A stretch of 32,650 bases of DNA, taken from contig NZ_CALZFS010000015.1 in assembly GCF_945649885.1 (NCBI RefSeq), positions 1 to 32,650 of the forward strand, given 5' to 3'. The notes under the pieces were generated by a model. That model worked only from the letters and a program-made list of their open reading frames with translations. It searched no databases and had not been told where the DNA came from. Shown here one piece after another: positions 7,898 through 15,700 of the stretch; the stretch's first letter is position 1, and every line of letters begins with the position of its first letter. A program made the position numbers and the translations under genes. This stretch comes from an uncultured Corynebacterium sp. GTDB taxonomy: Bacteria > Actinomycetota > Actinomycetes > Mycobacteriales > Mycobacteriaceae.

Positions 7898-9537
7898 CCA
7901 ACAAGAAGAACATGCCGGGCGATGAGGACGATACTGTCTTCGTCTACCACACACCCAAGGGTGAAATGGATGTTGTTGGCGCATTCGCCGATGAGGAAGA
8001 ACTCGCACCACACGGTGGTTGGGCTTCCGCAGATTTCGATCCATCTGAATTCGGCTATGACACCGACGAGCTCTCCGAGGTCGACTATGACGACGACCTG
8101 GAATTTGATGAGTCTGAATTCGGCGACCCCGACTTCGGTGAAGACTACAGCGAAGAAGAATGGGTAGAGCTGGAAAAGGCCTTCGGCCTGGAACGCATGG
8201 AGCACCTGGAGGAATCCCTGTGCACCGTGGCCATCGTGGGACGCCCGAACGTGGGCAAGTCCACCCTGGTCAACCGCTTCATTGGACGTCGCGAAGCTGT
8301 TGTGGAGGACTTCCCGGGAGTCACCCGCGACCGCGTATCCTACCTCGCCGACTGGGGTGGTCATCGCTTTTGGGTGCAGGACACCGGCGGCTGGGACCCC
8401 AATGTCAAGGGCATCCACGGCTCCATCGCACGCCAGGCTGAAATCGCCATGAGCACCGCTGACGTCATCGTCTTCGTGGTGGACACCAAGGTCGGTGTCA
8501 CCGAGACCGACTCCGTCATGGCTGCGAAGCTGCTGCGTGCTGATGTTCCTGTCATCCTTGTTGCCAACAAGTTCGACTCCGACAGCCAGTGGGCCGACAT
8601 GTCCGAGTTCTACCGACTCGGACTGGGCGATCCTTTCCCCACCTCCGCACAGCACGGCCGCGGTGGCGCAGACGTCCTGGACAAGGTGCTGGCATCCTTC
8701 CCGGAGGAACCACGTCAGAAGTCCATCGTGGAAGGCCCACGCCGTGTTGCCTTGGTGGGTAAGCCCAATGTGGGTAAGTCCTCCCTGATCAACAAGTTCG
8801 CCGGTGAGGAACGCTCCGTGGTGGACAACGTCGCCGGAACCACCGTCGACCCGGTTGACTCCATGATCCAGCTGGATCAGAAGCTGTGGAAGTTCATTGA
8901 CACCGCAGGTCTGCGTAAGAAGGTCAAGACCGCCACAGGCCATGAGTTCTACGCCTCCCTGCGTACCCGTGGTGTCATTGAGTCCGCCGAGGTCTGCGTC
9001 CTGCTCATCGACGCCTCCGAGCCGATCACTGAACAGGACCAGCGTGTCCTGGCCATGATCACCGATGCTGGCAAGGCACTGGTTGTCGCCTTCAACAAGT
9101 GGGACCTCATGGATGAGGATCGTCGCTATGACCTGGACCGCGAACTGGATCTCCAGCTCGCACACATCCCATGGGCCAAGCGCATCAACATCTCCGCCAA
9201 GACCGGTCGTGCACTCCAGCGCCTGGAGCCGGCCATGATCGAGGCCCTGAACAACTGGGATCGCCGTATCTCCACCGGTCAGCTCAACAACTGGCTGCGT
9301 GAAGCAATCGCTGCGAACCCCCCACCAATGCGCGGTGGACGACTGCCACGCGTGCTCTTTGCCACCCAGGCATCGACCCGCCCACCAGTGATCGTCCTGT
9401 TCACCACAGGCTTCCTTGAAGCTGGCTACCGCCGTTACCTCGAGCGCAAGTTCCGTGAGCGCTTCGGCTTTGAAGGCACCCCGGTCCGCATTGCGGTCCG
9501 TATGCGTGAACGCCGCGGCAAGGGCGACAAGAAGTAA
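7894..9537 (+). CDS. der: ribosome-assembly GTPase Der (EngA)
   Basis: Der is a tandem-GTPase factor for 50S subunit maturation. At 547 residues it is about 100 longer than the B. subtilis protein. The extra is a very acidic N-terminal segment (about residues 1-105), a kind of extension seen in actinobacterial Der. GTPase domain 1 has GRPNVGKS at 116-123, DTGG at 163-166 and NKFD at 225-228. Domain 2 has GKPNVGKS at 289-296, then DTAG and NKWD. A KH-like domain ends the protein. GTG 7894 is preceded by AAAGGAG at 7879-7885, a strong ribosome site inside cmk. Codons are strongly C-ending, as expected for high expression. A clear terminator follows. Confidence 0.95.
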   Translation: MTNKKNMPGDEDDTVFVYHTPKGEMDVVGAFADEEELAPHGGWASADFDPSEFGYDTDELSEVDYDDDLEFDESEFGDPDFGEDYSEEEWVELEKAFGLERMEHLEESLCTVAIVGRPNVGKSTLVNRFIGRREAVVEDFPGVTRDRVSYLADWGGHRFWVQDTGGWDPNVKGIHGSIARQAEIAMSTADVIVFVVDTKVGVTETDSVMAAKLLRADVPVILVANKFDSDSQWADMSEFYRLGLGDPFPTSAQHGRGGADVLDKVLASFPEEPRQKSIVEGPRRVALVGKPNVGKSSLINKFAGEERSVVDNVAGTTVDPVDSMIQLDQKLWKFIDTAGLRKKVKTATGHEFYASLRTRGVIESAEVCVLLIDASEPITEQDQRVLAMITDAGKALVVAFNKWDLMDEDRRYDLDRELDLQLAHIPWAKRINISAKTGRALQRLEPAMIEALNNWDRRISTGQLNNWLREAIAANPPPMRGGRLPRVLFATQASTRPPVIVLFTTGFLEAGYRRYLERKFRERFGFEGTPVRIAVRMRERRGKGDKK

Positions 9538-9560
9538 TTTTCTTCTAGCCTTATGCTGTG

Positions 9561-9590
9561 ACCCCCAAGATCATTGATCTCGGGGGGTTT
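9561..9590 (+). terminator. intrinsic terminator of the rluB-cmk-der operon
   Basis: ACCCCC-A-AGATCA pairs with TGATCT-C-GGGGGGT around a single-nucleotide apex, with one A/C mismatch. TTTCTGCTGCTGTTTT follows. The hairpin begins 23 nt after the der stop. Confidence 0.85.
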
Positions 9591-9623
9591 CTGCTGCTGT
9601 TTTGTCGGGGGTGGTGTGGTTAA

Positions 9624-9706
9624 CCCAGAAAGGCTCTTCTTAGAAAGCACTCTGATTAATGCAGAGATCACTACTGCTTTCTGGGAACATGATCTCTGGG
9701 TTAATC
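9624..9706. repeat. nested inverted repeats in decayed intergenic DNA
   Basis: CCCAGAAAG (9624-9632) is the exact reverse complement of CTTTCTGGG (9677-9685). GATTAATGCAGAGATC (9654-9669) matches the reverse complement of GATCTCTGGGTTAATC (9691-9706) at 14 of 16 positions. The two pairs interleave, so they cannot all pair at once; alternative folds or a pseudoknot are possible. No coding gene is supported here. Confidence 0.6.
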
Positions 9707-9719
9707 GGGGATGGTGGTT

Positions 9720-10163
9720 TCGGTTTGAAGTTGCAGTCAGTAATCTTTTCCACATTGGGGGACCCTTGACTGAGGAGAAAGCAGCATCAATGATCCCTAT
9801 CGGCCGAGGAAGAGTCAGCTGAGCTGGACAATAGGTGTCCATCAGCTCACGGAATACTTTTTGCTTGACCACCAGATGCTCAGGGACATCCATACATCCC
9901 TATTGTTGCGTGCACTGTGTTGTGCCTTCGACGCTGTGGGATGAACAATCTAGATCGAGTTCGTCCACGCAGTGTCGAAAAAGCCGATCAATCCCTTCTG
10001 CAGTGAACGACTCTGGCCACCGGAAGTAGAAGACATCTGCTTGCGCCTGGATGATGTCTTCGCAGTAGTTCTTGGAGGAAGAGTGGATTTTTTCACTGCA
10101 GTCCAGGGTTGTCATTTTTCCCAGGGGCTCTTTCAATGATGCGGGTGACTTATATTTGTCCAT
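9720..10163 (-). pseudogene. possible relic of an unknown protein with an in-frame amber codon
   Basis: On the minus strand a protein-like reading runs from 10163 (first ATG; an internal ATG at 10118 has GGGA upstream) through FYFRWPESFTAEGIDRLF to a TAG at 9900-9902. The same frame reopens directly (MDVPEHLVVKQKVFRELMD) and looks protein-like to about 9730, after which it runs into non-coding DNA and the der terminator. I recognise no family. It could be a decayed gene, or an intact short one (10118 to 9900, 72 codons) followed by noise. The stretch 9590-10330 holds nothing else that I can support. Confidence 0.3.
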
Positions 10164-10332
10164 CTGGGGTGGGAGATGGGCCGCACGATGTTGTCTGGAA
10201 CCAAGGTCAGACAGAAACTGGGTTCGGGAATCCTATAAGAATTCTTTTCTGGATGGTTCATGATGCGCTGAGCACTCAACTCAGACCTGCGGACCCTGAT
10301 GCGGGAGCCATCATGGGGAACTGCTACAGGTG

Positions 10333-10779
10333 ATGGGGCGTTTGCCTGTGGATAGTTTTCCCGGCGTAGTCAAGTCTCCTGATACTTATCGCCTTGGGGC
10401 TGGCAGTAGTGGCTGGAGTGTCTCAGGCTGTTGATCTGCTAACGCAGATCCTGCTGGGTGTTCTAGGCATTATTTTTCTGGCGATCTATGCCACTGCAGG
10501 CGCCACCGTGTCTGCGGACTCCGAGACTGTGAAGCTTTCGCTTTTCCCTCGAAAGCGAATCCCCGTCGCCCTGATCAGCTCCATCGAGGTAGAACCTATC
10601 AAACCCATTGATCGGGAGTGGGGCAACCGAGGTTCTCTGGGTAAAAGTGGGGGATCTTTGTTGACGCCGGGTAGTCCAGGTATTGTCTCGCGTTCTACCT
10701 GGGGGATGGCACCGTGATCCGGCTTGGAGTTCCCTCACCGGAACAGGGGCGGGTAATGAAAGCTGCCCTACGGCACTGA
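10333..10779 (+). pseudogene. frameshifted small membrane protein gene
   Basis: Three successive reading frames together make one plausible protein. The frame from ATG 10333 reads MGRLPVDSFPG...SPDTYR. Near 10390 the reading passes to the frame that gives ALGLAVVAGVSQAVDLL and a hydrophobic segment (LLGVLGIIFLAIYATAG), then VSADSETVKLSLFPRKRIPVALISSI and SLLTPGSPGIV. Near 10687-10693 it shifts again to FYLGDGTVIRLGVPSPEQ and ends at TGA 10777-10779. The layout (transmembrane segment followed by a small beta-rich domain) resembles uncharacterised actinobacterial membrane proteins. At least two indels break it, unless they are sequence errors. No function can be assigned. Confidence 0.6.
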
Positions 10780-10785
10780 AGAGCT

Positions 10786-11307
10786 CTATGACTCCAGCAG
10801 GGTGTACATGTCGGTGCGCATGGTGGCTGGATCAACTGCCTGAGAAGGGTCAGAGACGTAGACCTCCCAGAAGGGGAAGGCCAGCTGTTTGCCGGCATCA
10901 ATCAGTCCCTGGAGAAACCTGCTCCATGCAGGTCCCAGTCCGGCATATTCACCCAGATAGGACAGGCGGGCAATGTCACCGCCGGGAAGTTCAGAAGGCT
11001 TGACCACCAGTCCGTTATCCGCGGTGATCTCTTGCGTCAATGGTGCATCCACAGCGATACCAAGTTCAAAGGTCACAGTGTCAGTGGGCAGGCGGTGGTG
11101 GAGAGCAAAGGGGGCTGCGATGGGGTTGATGCCGGCCTGTACCAGGACGGGGAATAATGCTGCGAAGCTGGTGTCGAAGGCCTGGGGCATGTCCGTCAGG
11201 GGGAAGTCTTCAAAGAGGATCACGGCGGTGGGGGTTGCTGCCACCTTGAGTACCTCCGTTGCAGGGATCGGGGTGGTGTTGAGGTAGAAATTTTCCTGCT
11301 GTGGCAT
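10786..11307 (-). CDS. GyrI-like effector-binding domain protein
   Basis: This 173-residue stand-alone GyrI-like (AraC effector-binding, SOUL-like) domain has no DNA-binding part. Such proteins bind small hydrophobic or cationic molecules, and some hydrolyse cyclopropanoid toxins. The fold is suggested by paired beta-strand/helix halves. The second half ends with the characteristic aromatic-Glu-Val-Tyr motif (FPFWEVYVSDPS, about residues 145-156). The first half carries ALFPVLVQAGINPIAAPFALHH. The gene lies 61 nt downstream of the methyltransferase gene on the same strand, probably cotranscribed and possibly functionally tied to the divergent ABC exporter. The family call is good; the ligand is unknown. 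Confidence 0.75.
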   Translation of the reverse strand: MPQQENFYLNTTPIPATEVLKVAATPTAVILFEDFPLTDMPQAFDTSFAALFPVLVQAGINPIAAPFALHHRLPTDTVTFELGIAVDAPLTQEITADNGLVVKPSELPGGDIARLSYLGEYAGLGPAWSRFLQGLIDAGKQLAFPFWEVYVSDPSQAVDPATMRTDMYTLLES

Positions 11308-11368
11308 CTGTGGGGGTCCTATCGTCAGGGGGGGCTTGGTGCTTCATTTAAATGTTCAGCTCCCCAGG

Positions 11369-12205
11369 CTACTGGTCCACCTGGCGGTGTAGGAGGAAGC
11401 CATCGCAGCGGTAGGGAAGTGCTACTGCTTCACCGGGGATAAGACCTAAGTGTTCGTAGAGGTACCAGTGGAGGTTGGCATCGACTTTGGCACGTGTTTT
11501 CTCAGTGGAGCGCAGCCAGTAGGAGCGGGTGTGTGCCAGCTCGATGATCTGGCCTGGGGTGAGTTCCTGCTCCCAGGTGGTGCGGACTTCTTCTTCGATT
11601 GTCCAGGGGCGGGCCACCGGTGGCACAAAGCCTGATTTGAGCACGTCACCGGCGTGCATGATGCGGCTGAGCCGGTGGACCCAGGCAATGGAGGTGTCCA
11701 GGTTGTTCCACACCAGCAGGACCGCACCATCAGCAGCAACCACCCGGTCGAATTCTGCTGAAGCTTCAGGTACATCCACCCAGTGCCAGGTCTGGGCGCA
11801 GGTGATCAGATCCACGGACTTATCAGCTATCCCAGTGTGTTCCGCAACCGCCTGCCAGCAGGGGATCCCAGGGTAGGAGGCACGGAGCACGCGCAGCATG
11901 TCCATGCTGGGGTCCAGGGCTGTCACATCATGACCTGCTTCTGCCAAGAGGCCGGTGAGTTTGCCTGTTCCGGCACCGACATCAAGCACGCGCCGGTGCC
12001 CGGAGGCCAGGGCGAGGATTTCTGCCGGGTATCCGGGGCGCACATCCTGGTATACATCGCTTCCTTCTGTGAAGGACAGTCCTCCGACTGCACGGTGGTC
12101 AGCGCCGTTGAATAGTGGCGCATTGCGTTTGGACACCGGCGGTACCGGTGGATGCAGTGGGGATGGTTGGGGAGAGGTCTGTGAATCTGTCATGGCAGAA
12201 GTCAT
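11369..12205 (-). CDS. class I SAM-dependent methyltransferase
   Basis: This 278-residue protein probably methylates a small molecule. Motif I VLDVGAGTG is at about residues 73-81, the acidic ribose-binding residue follows in VTALDPSMDM, and the UbiE/methyltransferase-11-type segment IADKSVDLITCAQTWHWVD comes next. FTEGSDVYQDVRPGYP before motif I is common in this subgroup. I chose ATG 12205 because CAGGGATTAAG precedes it; an upstream in-frame start at 12313 would run across the divergent ABC gene start. The N-terminal ~25 residues are Pro/Ser-rich. The divergent promoter region with the ABC exporter contains a perfect palindrome. Confidence 0.85.
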   Translation of the reverse strand: MTSAMTDSQTSPQPSPLHPPVPPVSKRNAPLFNGADHRAVGGLSFTEGSDVYQDVRPGYPAEILALASGHRRVLDVGAGTGKLTGLLAEAGHDVTALDPSMDMLRVLRASYPGIPCWQAVAEHTGIADKSVDLITCAQTWHWVDVPEASAEFDRVVAADGAVLLVWNNLDTSIAWVHRLSRIMHAGDVLKSGFVPPVARPWTIEEEVRTTWEQELTPGQIIELAHTRSYWLRSTEKTRAKVDANLHWYLYEHLGLIPGEAVALPYRCDGFLLHRQVDQ

Positions 12206-12230
12206 CTTAATCCCTGCCCCACAGCGCATT

Positions 12231-12244
12231 AACGATATATCGTT
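12231..12244. promoter_or_regulatory. 14-bp perfect palindrome, probable operator
   Basis: AACGATATATCGTT is identical to its reverse complement. It lies 25 bp before the methyltransferase start and 31 bp before the ABC exporter start, touching the expected -35 position of the exporter promoter. It is therefore well placed to control both directions. The cognate regulator is not obvious in this window. Confidence 0.6.
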
Positions 12245-12264
12245 TGCCGTTTTCGATGAGCTAG

Positions 12265-12270
12265 GATAAT
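12265..12270 (+). promoter_or_regulatory. -10 hexamer of the ABC exporter, leaderless
   Basis: GATAAT (overlapping TAGGAT at 12262-12267) ends 5 nt before GTG 12276. No Shine-Dalgarno lies between, so the mRNA probably starts at the GTG. Confidence 0.5.
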
Positions 12271-12275
12271 CGCTT

Positions 12276-13886
12276 GTGTCTGTACCAATAAAAACTCCCG
12301 ATAGTGGGAGCATTGTCGATTATTCAACCCTTCCCGGGCCCGGCGCGCAGCCGTCTAAAATGCCCTCCTTGGAGGCTAAGGGCTGGACGCTGAAGGTGGC
12401 GTTGTCCCAGCGACCGTGGAGTTATATCGCCTCGGTCGGTATGGCGGTGTCCTTTGTCTGTAATGGTCTGACCCCGGTGTTGGTCGGACGTGCCGTGGAT
12501 GATGCGATTGCCACCCAGAATCTGCAGCGTCTGGGTTTCTGGGTCGGCATGCTCGCAGTTCTGTTTGCCACCTCGATCAGTGTGAACTGGATTTCGCGGT
12601 ACATGATGGTGCGCAGTCAGCAGTTGGTCAGTCATGATCTGCGCACGATGGTCACTGACCGTATTCAAGATCCCCGTGGGTTCAAGGGCCGGGATCGGAC
12701 AGCTGGTGGGTTGTTGTCTGTGGCTTCCAGTGACACCCAGCGTGTGGGTGATGTTGTGATGATGACGGTGTTCCCCGTGGCTGAGGTGGTCTCGGTGATC
12801 TATGGTGCCACCCTAACTTTCCTGATCAGTCCATGGTTGGGTATTGCAGTCCTGTTGGGCGGGCCTTTGTTGGTGTTTATCGCCCTGCGTACCGCCAAGC
12901 CACTGCAGGTGAGATCAGTGGCCCGGCAGAAGGCGATTGCTCAGGCTGCTGCCACAGCGACTGATGTGGTGCAGGGTCTACGCATCCTCAAGGGCCTGGG
13001 TGCCATTGTCACGGTGCGAGGTAGATATGAGCAGGTGTCCTCGCATGCCTATGACAAGACGGTCATTGCCAATGCGGCTGAGGCACGTCTGAATGGCGTG
13101 ACAGAAGCCAGCGGCGCGATTTTTGTCTCCGGCATCGGTGTGGCGGCAGGTTATCTGGCGCTTCAGGGGGAGATGTCCATCGGTGATCTGATCACGGTGG
13201 TGGGACTGACACAGTTCCTCATCATGCCGATGACCATGCTGGGCAGGAACGTGGCCTCACGCTGGGCATCGGCAGAGGCCTCAGCCAAGCGTATCCGTGC
13301 AGTACTTGGTGCTGATTTTGAACGCACCGGTGAGCTCGAGACCGCCCGTGCGAACAAGATCATCGCCCAGCTACCCAAGGGTCTGACCACACTGCGCAGT
13401 GATGATGAGACAGATTATGAGCAGTTGATCTTCGCCCTGGAATCCCTGCCCCGCACCCAGGTGATCGTGGCACCTCATGCGGCAGACCTTTTTGATGGCA
13501 CCGTGACAGACAACGTTCACCCCGACCAGGTGATAGCAGAACGCGCCATCCAGGTCGCTTCCTGTGATGACATCCCAGGTGGTGCTGACAAGACAGTCGG
13601 TGAGGGCGGAGGGATGCTTTCCGGTGGACAGCGCCAACGTGTGGCCTTGGCCCGTGCCATTGCCGCTGATCCGGAAGTGCTCATCCTGCAGGATCCCACC
13701 ACAGCTGTGGACTCGGTGACAGAGCAAAACATCGCCGATCAGGTCAAGCAGTACCGCGGGGACAAGACAACCCTGGTGTTCAGTGAGGCACCTGCATGGA
13801 AGGCGGCGGCGGACACCCAGGCAGATACCGCAGATCTTCACCGGGTACTAAAGGAAATCATCAAAGAAGCGCAGGGGGACAAGTAG
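12276..13886 (+). CDS. ABC exporter half-transporter, degenerate ATPase domain
   Basis: This 536-residue membrane-domain/ATPase fusion is the first half of a heterodimeric exporter. The transmembrane domain spans about residues 40-330. The ATPase domain is short and abnormal. It has no Walker A motif: the stretch between the membrane domain and PHAADLFDGTVTDNV lacks any GxxGxGKST. It keeps an intact signature LSGGQ (448-452). The Walker B line reads VLILQDP (468-474), with the usual Asp-Glu replaced by Gln-Asp, and the switch His is missing (VFSEAP). It cannot form its own ATP site but can give the signature motif to its partner. The stop codon overlaps the partner's GTG by one base. Confidence 0.88.
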   Translation: MSVPIKTPDSGSIVDYSTLPGPGAQPSKMPSLEAKGWTLKVALSQRPWSYIASVGMAVSFVCNGLTPVLVGRAVDDAIATQNLQRLGFWVGMLAVLFATSISVNWISRYMMVRSQQLVSHDLRTMVTDRIQDPRGFKGRDRTAGGLLSVASSDTQRVGDVVMMTVFPVAEVVSVIYGATLTFLISPWLGIAVLLGGPLLVFIALRTAKPLQVRSVARQKAIAQAAATATDVVQGLRILKGLGAIVTVRGRYEQVSSHAYDKTVIANAAEARLNGVTEASGAIFVSGIGVAAGYLALQGEMSIGDLITVVGLTQFLIMPMTMLGRNVASRWASAEASAKRIRAVLGADFERTGELETARANKIIAQLPKGLTTLRSDDETDYEQLIFALESLPRTQVIVAPHAADLFDGTVTDNVHPDQVIAERAIQVASCDDIPGGADKTVGEGGGMLSGGQRQRVALARAIAADPEVLILQDPTTAVDSVTEQNIADQVKQYRGDKTTLVFSEAPAWKAAADTQADTADLHRVLKEIIKEAQGDK

Positions 13887-15646
13887 TGAATAAGACGTCG
13901 TTAAGCTTCCCCCTGGCCACCCTGCCACAGGTACGCCGCGAGATTGCGGGGCAGTTGGTACGCATCCGCAATGCGCGCTGGTGGTTCCTGCTGGCAGTGC
14001 TACTGCTTAGCGCCGGGTCCTTTGCCACGGTGACGGTGCCACAGATGCTGGGCCGCATCGTGGACCTAGTGGCACAGAATCAGCCGGTGGAGAAACTCTG
14101 GGAAACCGGAGTAGTACTGCTTGGTGTGGCCGTGGCCGGAGGTGTGCTCAGTGCCAGTGGTTTCTACCTGGTGGTGCGTATGTCCGAACGAGTCATCGCC
14201 AACCTGCGTGAAGACATGGTCGGTACCGCCCTGGGCCTGCCCACCCACCAGGTGGAAGACGCCGGCACCGGTGACCTTGTCAGCCGCTCCACCGATGACA
14301 TTGCGGAGCTGTCCTCCGCGGTGACAGAAACCATCCCGATCCTCACCTCCTCATTTTTCACCATCATGGCCACCACCATCGCGCTGTTCACCCTCGACTG
14401 GCAGTTCCTGTTCATCCCACTGCTGGTGGCACCGGTGTACTACTTCGCCGCCCGCCACTATCTGGGCAAAGCACCTGATCGCTATGCCCGGGAACGTGCC
14501 GCCATGGCAGAGCGTGCCCGGCGCCTACTGGAAGCCATCCGTGGACGTGCCACCGTGCGTGCCTACTCCATGGAGGATGAGATGCACACGCAGATCAAGA
14601 ACTCCTCCTGGACGGTGGTCACCCGCGGCATCCGGGCACGCACCACCATGTTGATCCTGAGCACCTGGATGCTGTGTGCAGAGTTCCTCATGCTCAGCAT
14701 CGCACTGGTCATCGGTTACCGGTTGGTGGCAGGCGGGGACATGACCGTCGGTACTGTCACCGGAGCACTGCTGATGATCATCCGCCTGCGCGGACCGCTG
14801 AACATGTTCATGCGTGTGCTAGACACCATCCAATCCGGCTACGCCTCCCTGGCACGCATCGTCGGTGTGGTGGCTGACCCACCGGCACCTGTGCCTGACA
14901 GTGGTGCCAGCGCGCCGGGAGGACAGGTGGAACTACGCAACGTCAGCTTCAGCTACGGCGGTGACTGGGCGGTACGCAACGTCAACATCCAGATCAACCC
15001 CGGTGAGACCGTCGCCATGGTCGGTGCCTCTGGAGCAGGCAAAACCACCGTGGCAGCATTGCTTGCCGGCCTGCGTGTTCCCGATGAAGGCGAGGTGCTT
15101 GTCGACGGCTTCCCCGTCTCCCACCTCTCCGACAAAGAACGCATCGCACGCCTTGCCATGGTCAGCCAGGAAGTCCACGTTTTCTCCGGAACCCTGCGCC
15201 AAGACCTCACCCTGGCCAAACCACACGCCACCGATGAAGAACTCCTTGCCGCCTTAGACCGCGTGGCAGCAGGGGACTGGTTCAGCAAACTTCCCGAAGG
15301 CCTGGACACCGTCGTCGGCGCCCGCGGCATCCAATTAGAACCCGTCGCCGCCCAACAACTAGCACTGGCACGAGTCCTCCTCCTTGACCCGGCCATCGTC
15401 ATCATGGATGAGGCAACCGCAGAAGCAGGCTCCGCCGGGGCCGGCGCACTCGAACACGCCGCCGACGAAGTCACCCATGAACGCTCAGCCCTGGTGGTAG
15501 CCCACCGCCTCGACCAAGCCTCCCGTGCCGACCAGGTCCTCGTCATGGACAAAGGGCAGATCGTCGAACGCGGCACCCACTCCGAGCTCCTAGCTACCGA
15601 CGGGATCTACAACCGACTCTGGTCCGCATGGAGCGTAGGCAGGTAG
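13886..15646 (+). CDS. ABC exporter half-transporter, catalytic partner
   Basis: This 586-residue partner of the preceding gene is counted from GTG 13886 (TAGTG overlap with the upstream stop; AGGGGG at 13873-13878 as ribosome site). The transmembrane domain is at about residues 25-320. The ATPase domain has a good Walker A (GASGAGKTT, 380-388), Q-loop VSQEVHVFSG, Walker B AIVIMDEA with catalytic E509 and switch H540. The signature is destroyed: LEPVA stands at 484-488 where LSGGQ is expected, and the D-loop is odd (TAEAGSAGAG). With the first subunit it makes one complete ATP site. Codons shift toward CTC for leucine in the last third. The substrate is unknown; a small-molecule exporter is likely. 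Confidence 0.9.
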   Translation: MNKTSLSFPLATLPQVRREIAGQLVRIRNARWWFLLAVLLLSAGSFATVTVPQMLGRIVDLVAQNQPVEKLWETGVVLLGVAVAGGVLSASGFYLVVRMSERVIANLREDMVGTALGLPTHQVEDAGTGDLVSRSTDDIAELSSAVTETIPILTSSFFTIMATTIALFTLDWQFLFIPLLVAPVYYFAARHYLGKAPDRYARERAAMAERARRLLEAIRGRATVRAYSMEDEMHTQIKNSSWTVVTRGIRARTTMLILSTWMLCAEFLMLSIALVIGYRLVAGGDMTVGTVTGALLMIIRLRGPLNMFMRVLDTIQSGYASLARIVGVVADPPAPVPDSGASAPGGQVELRNVSFSYGGDWAVRNVNIQINPGETVAMVGASGAGKTTVAALLAGLRVPDEGEVLVDGFPVSHLSDKERIARLAMVSQEVHVFSGTLRQDLTLAKPHATDEELLAALDRVAAGDWFSKLPEGLDTVVGARGIQLEPVAAQQLALARVLLLDPAIVIMDEATAEAGSAGAGALEHAADEVTHERSALVVAHRLDQASRADQVLVMDKGQIVERGTHSELLATDGIYNRLWSAWSVGR

Positions 15647-15662
15647 GAAATGCGCACCGGGT

Positions 15663-15692
15663 TTGAATGTTCAGTCCATTGAACATTAGGAT
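15663..15692 (+). promoter_or_regulatory. promoter of the ZIP transporter, leaderless
   Basis: TTGAAT (15663-15668) as -35 and TAGGAT (15687-15692) as -10 are separated by 18 bp. The -10 ends 8 nt before ATG 15701, with no Shine-Dalgarno between. The operator fills the spacer. Confidence 0.6.
15668..15685. promoter_or_regulatory. MntR-type operator (TGTTCA-N6-TGAACA)
   Basis: The 18-bp dyad TGTTCAGTCCATTGAACA has perfect 6-bp arms, extending to 8 bp as AATGTTCA/TGAACATT. It matches the pattern I recall for the C. glutamicum MntR site in front of its ZIP transporter gene cg1623. It sits between -35 and -10, where bound repressor would block RNA polymerase. The mntR gene itself is not in the window. 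Confidence 0.75.
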
Positions 15693-15700
15693 TCATTGCT

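Noticed and set aside
7687..9165. 492-residue open frame antisense to der
   Set aside because: It mirrors the highly expressed, C-ending codons of der; no start signal and no recognisable domain. It is a shadow frame.
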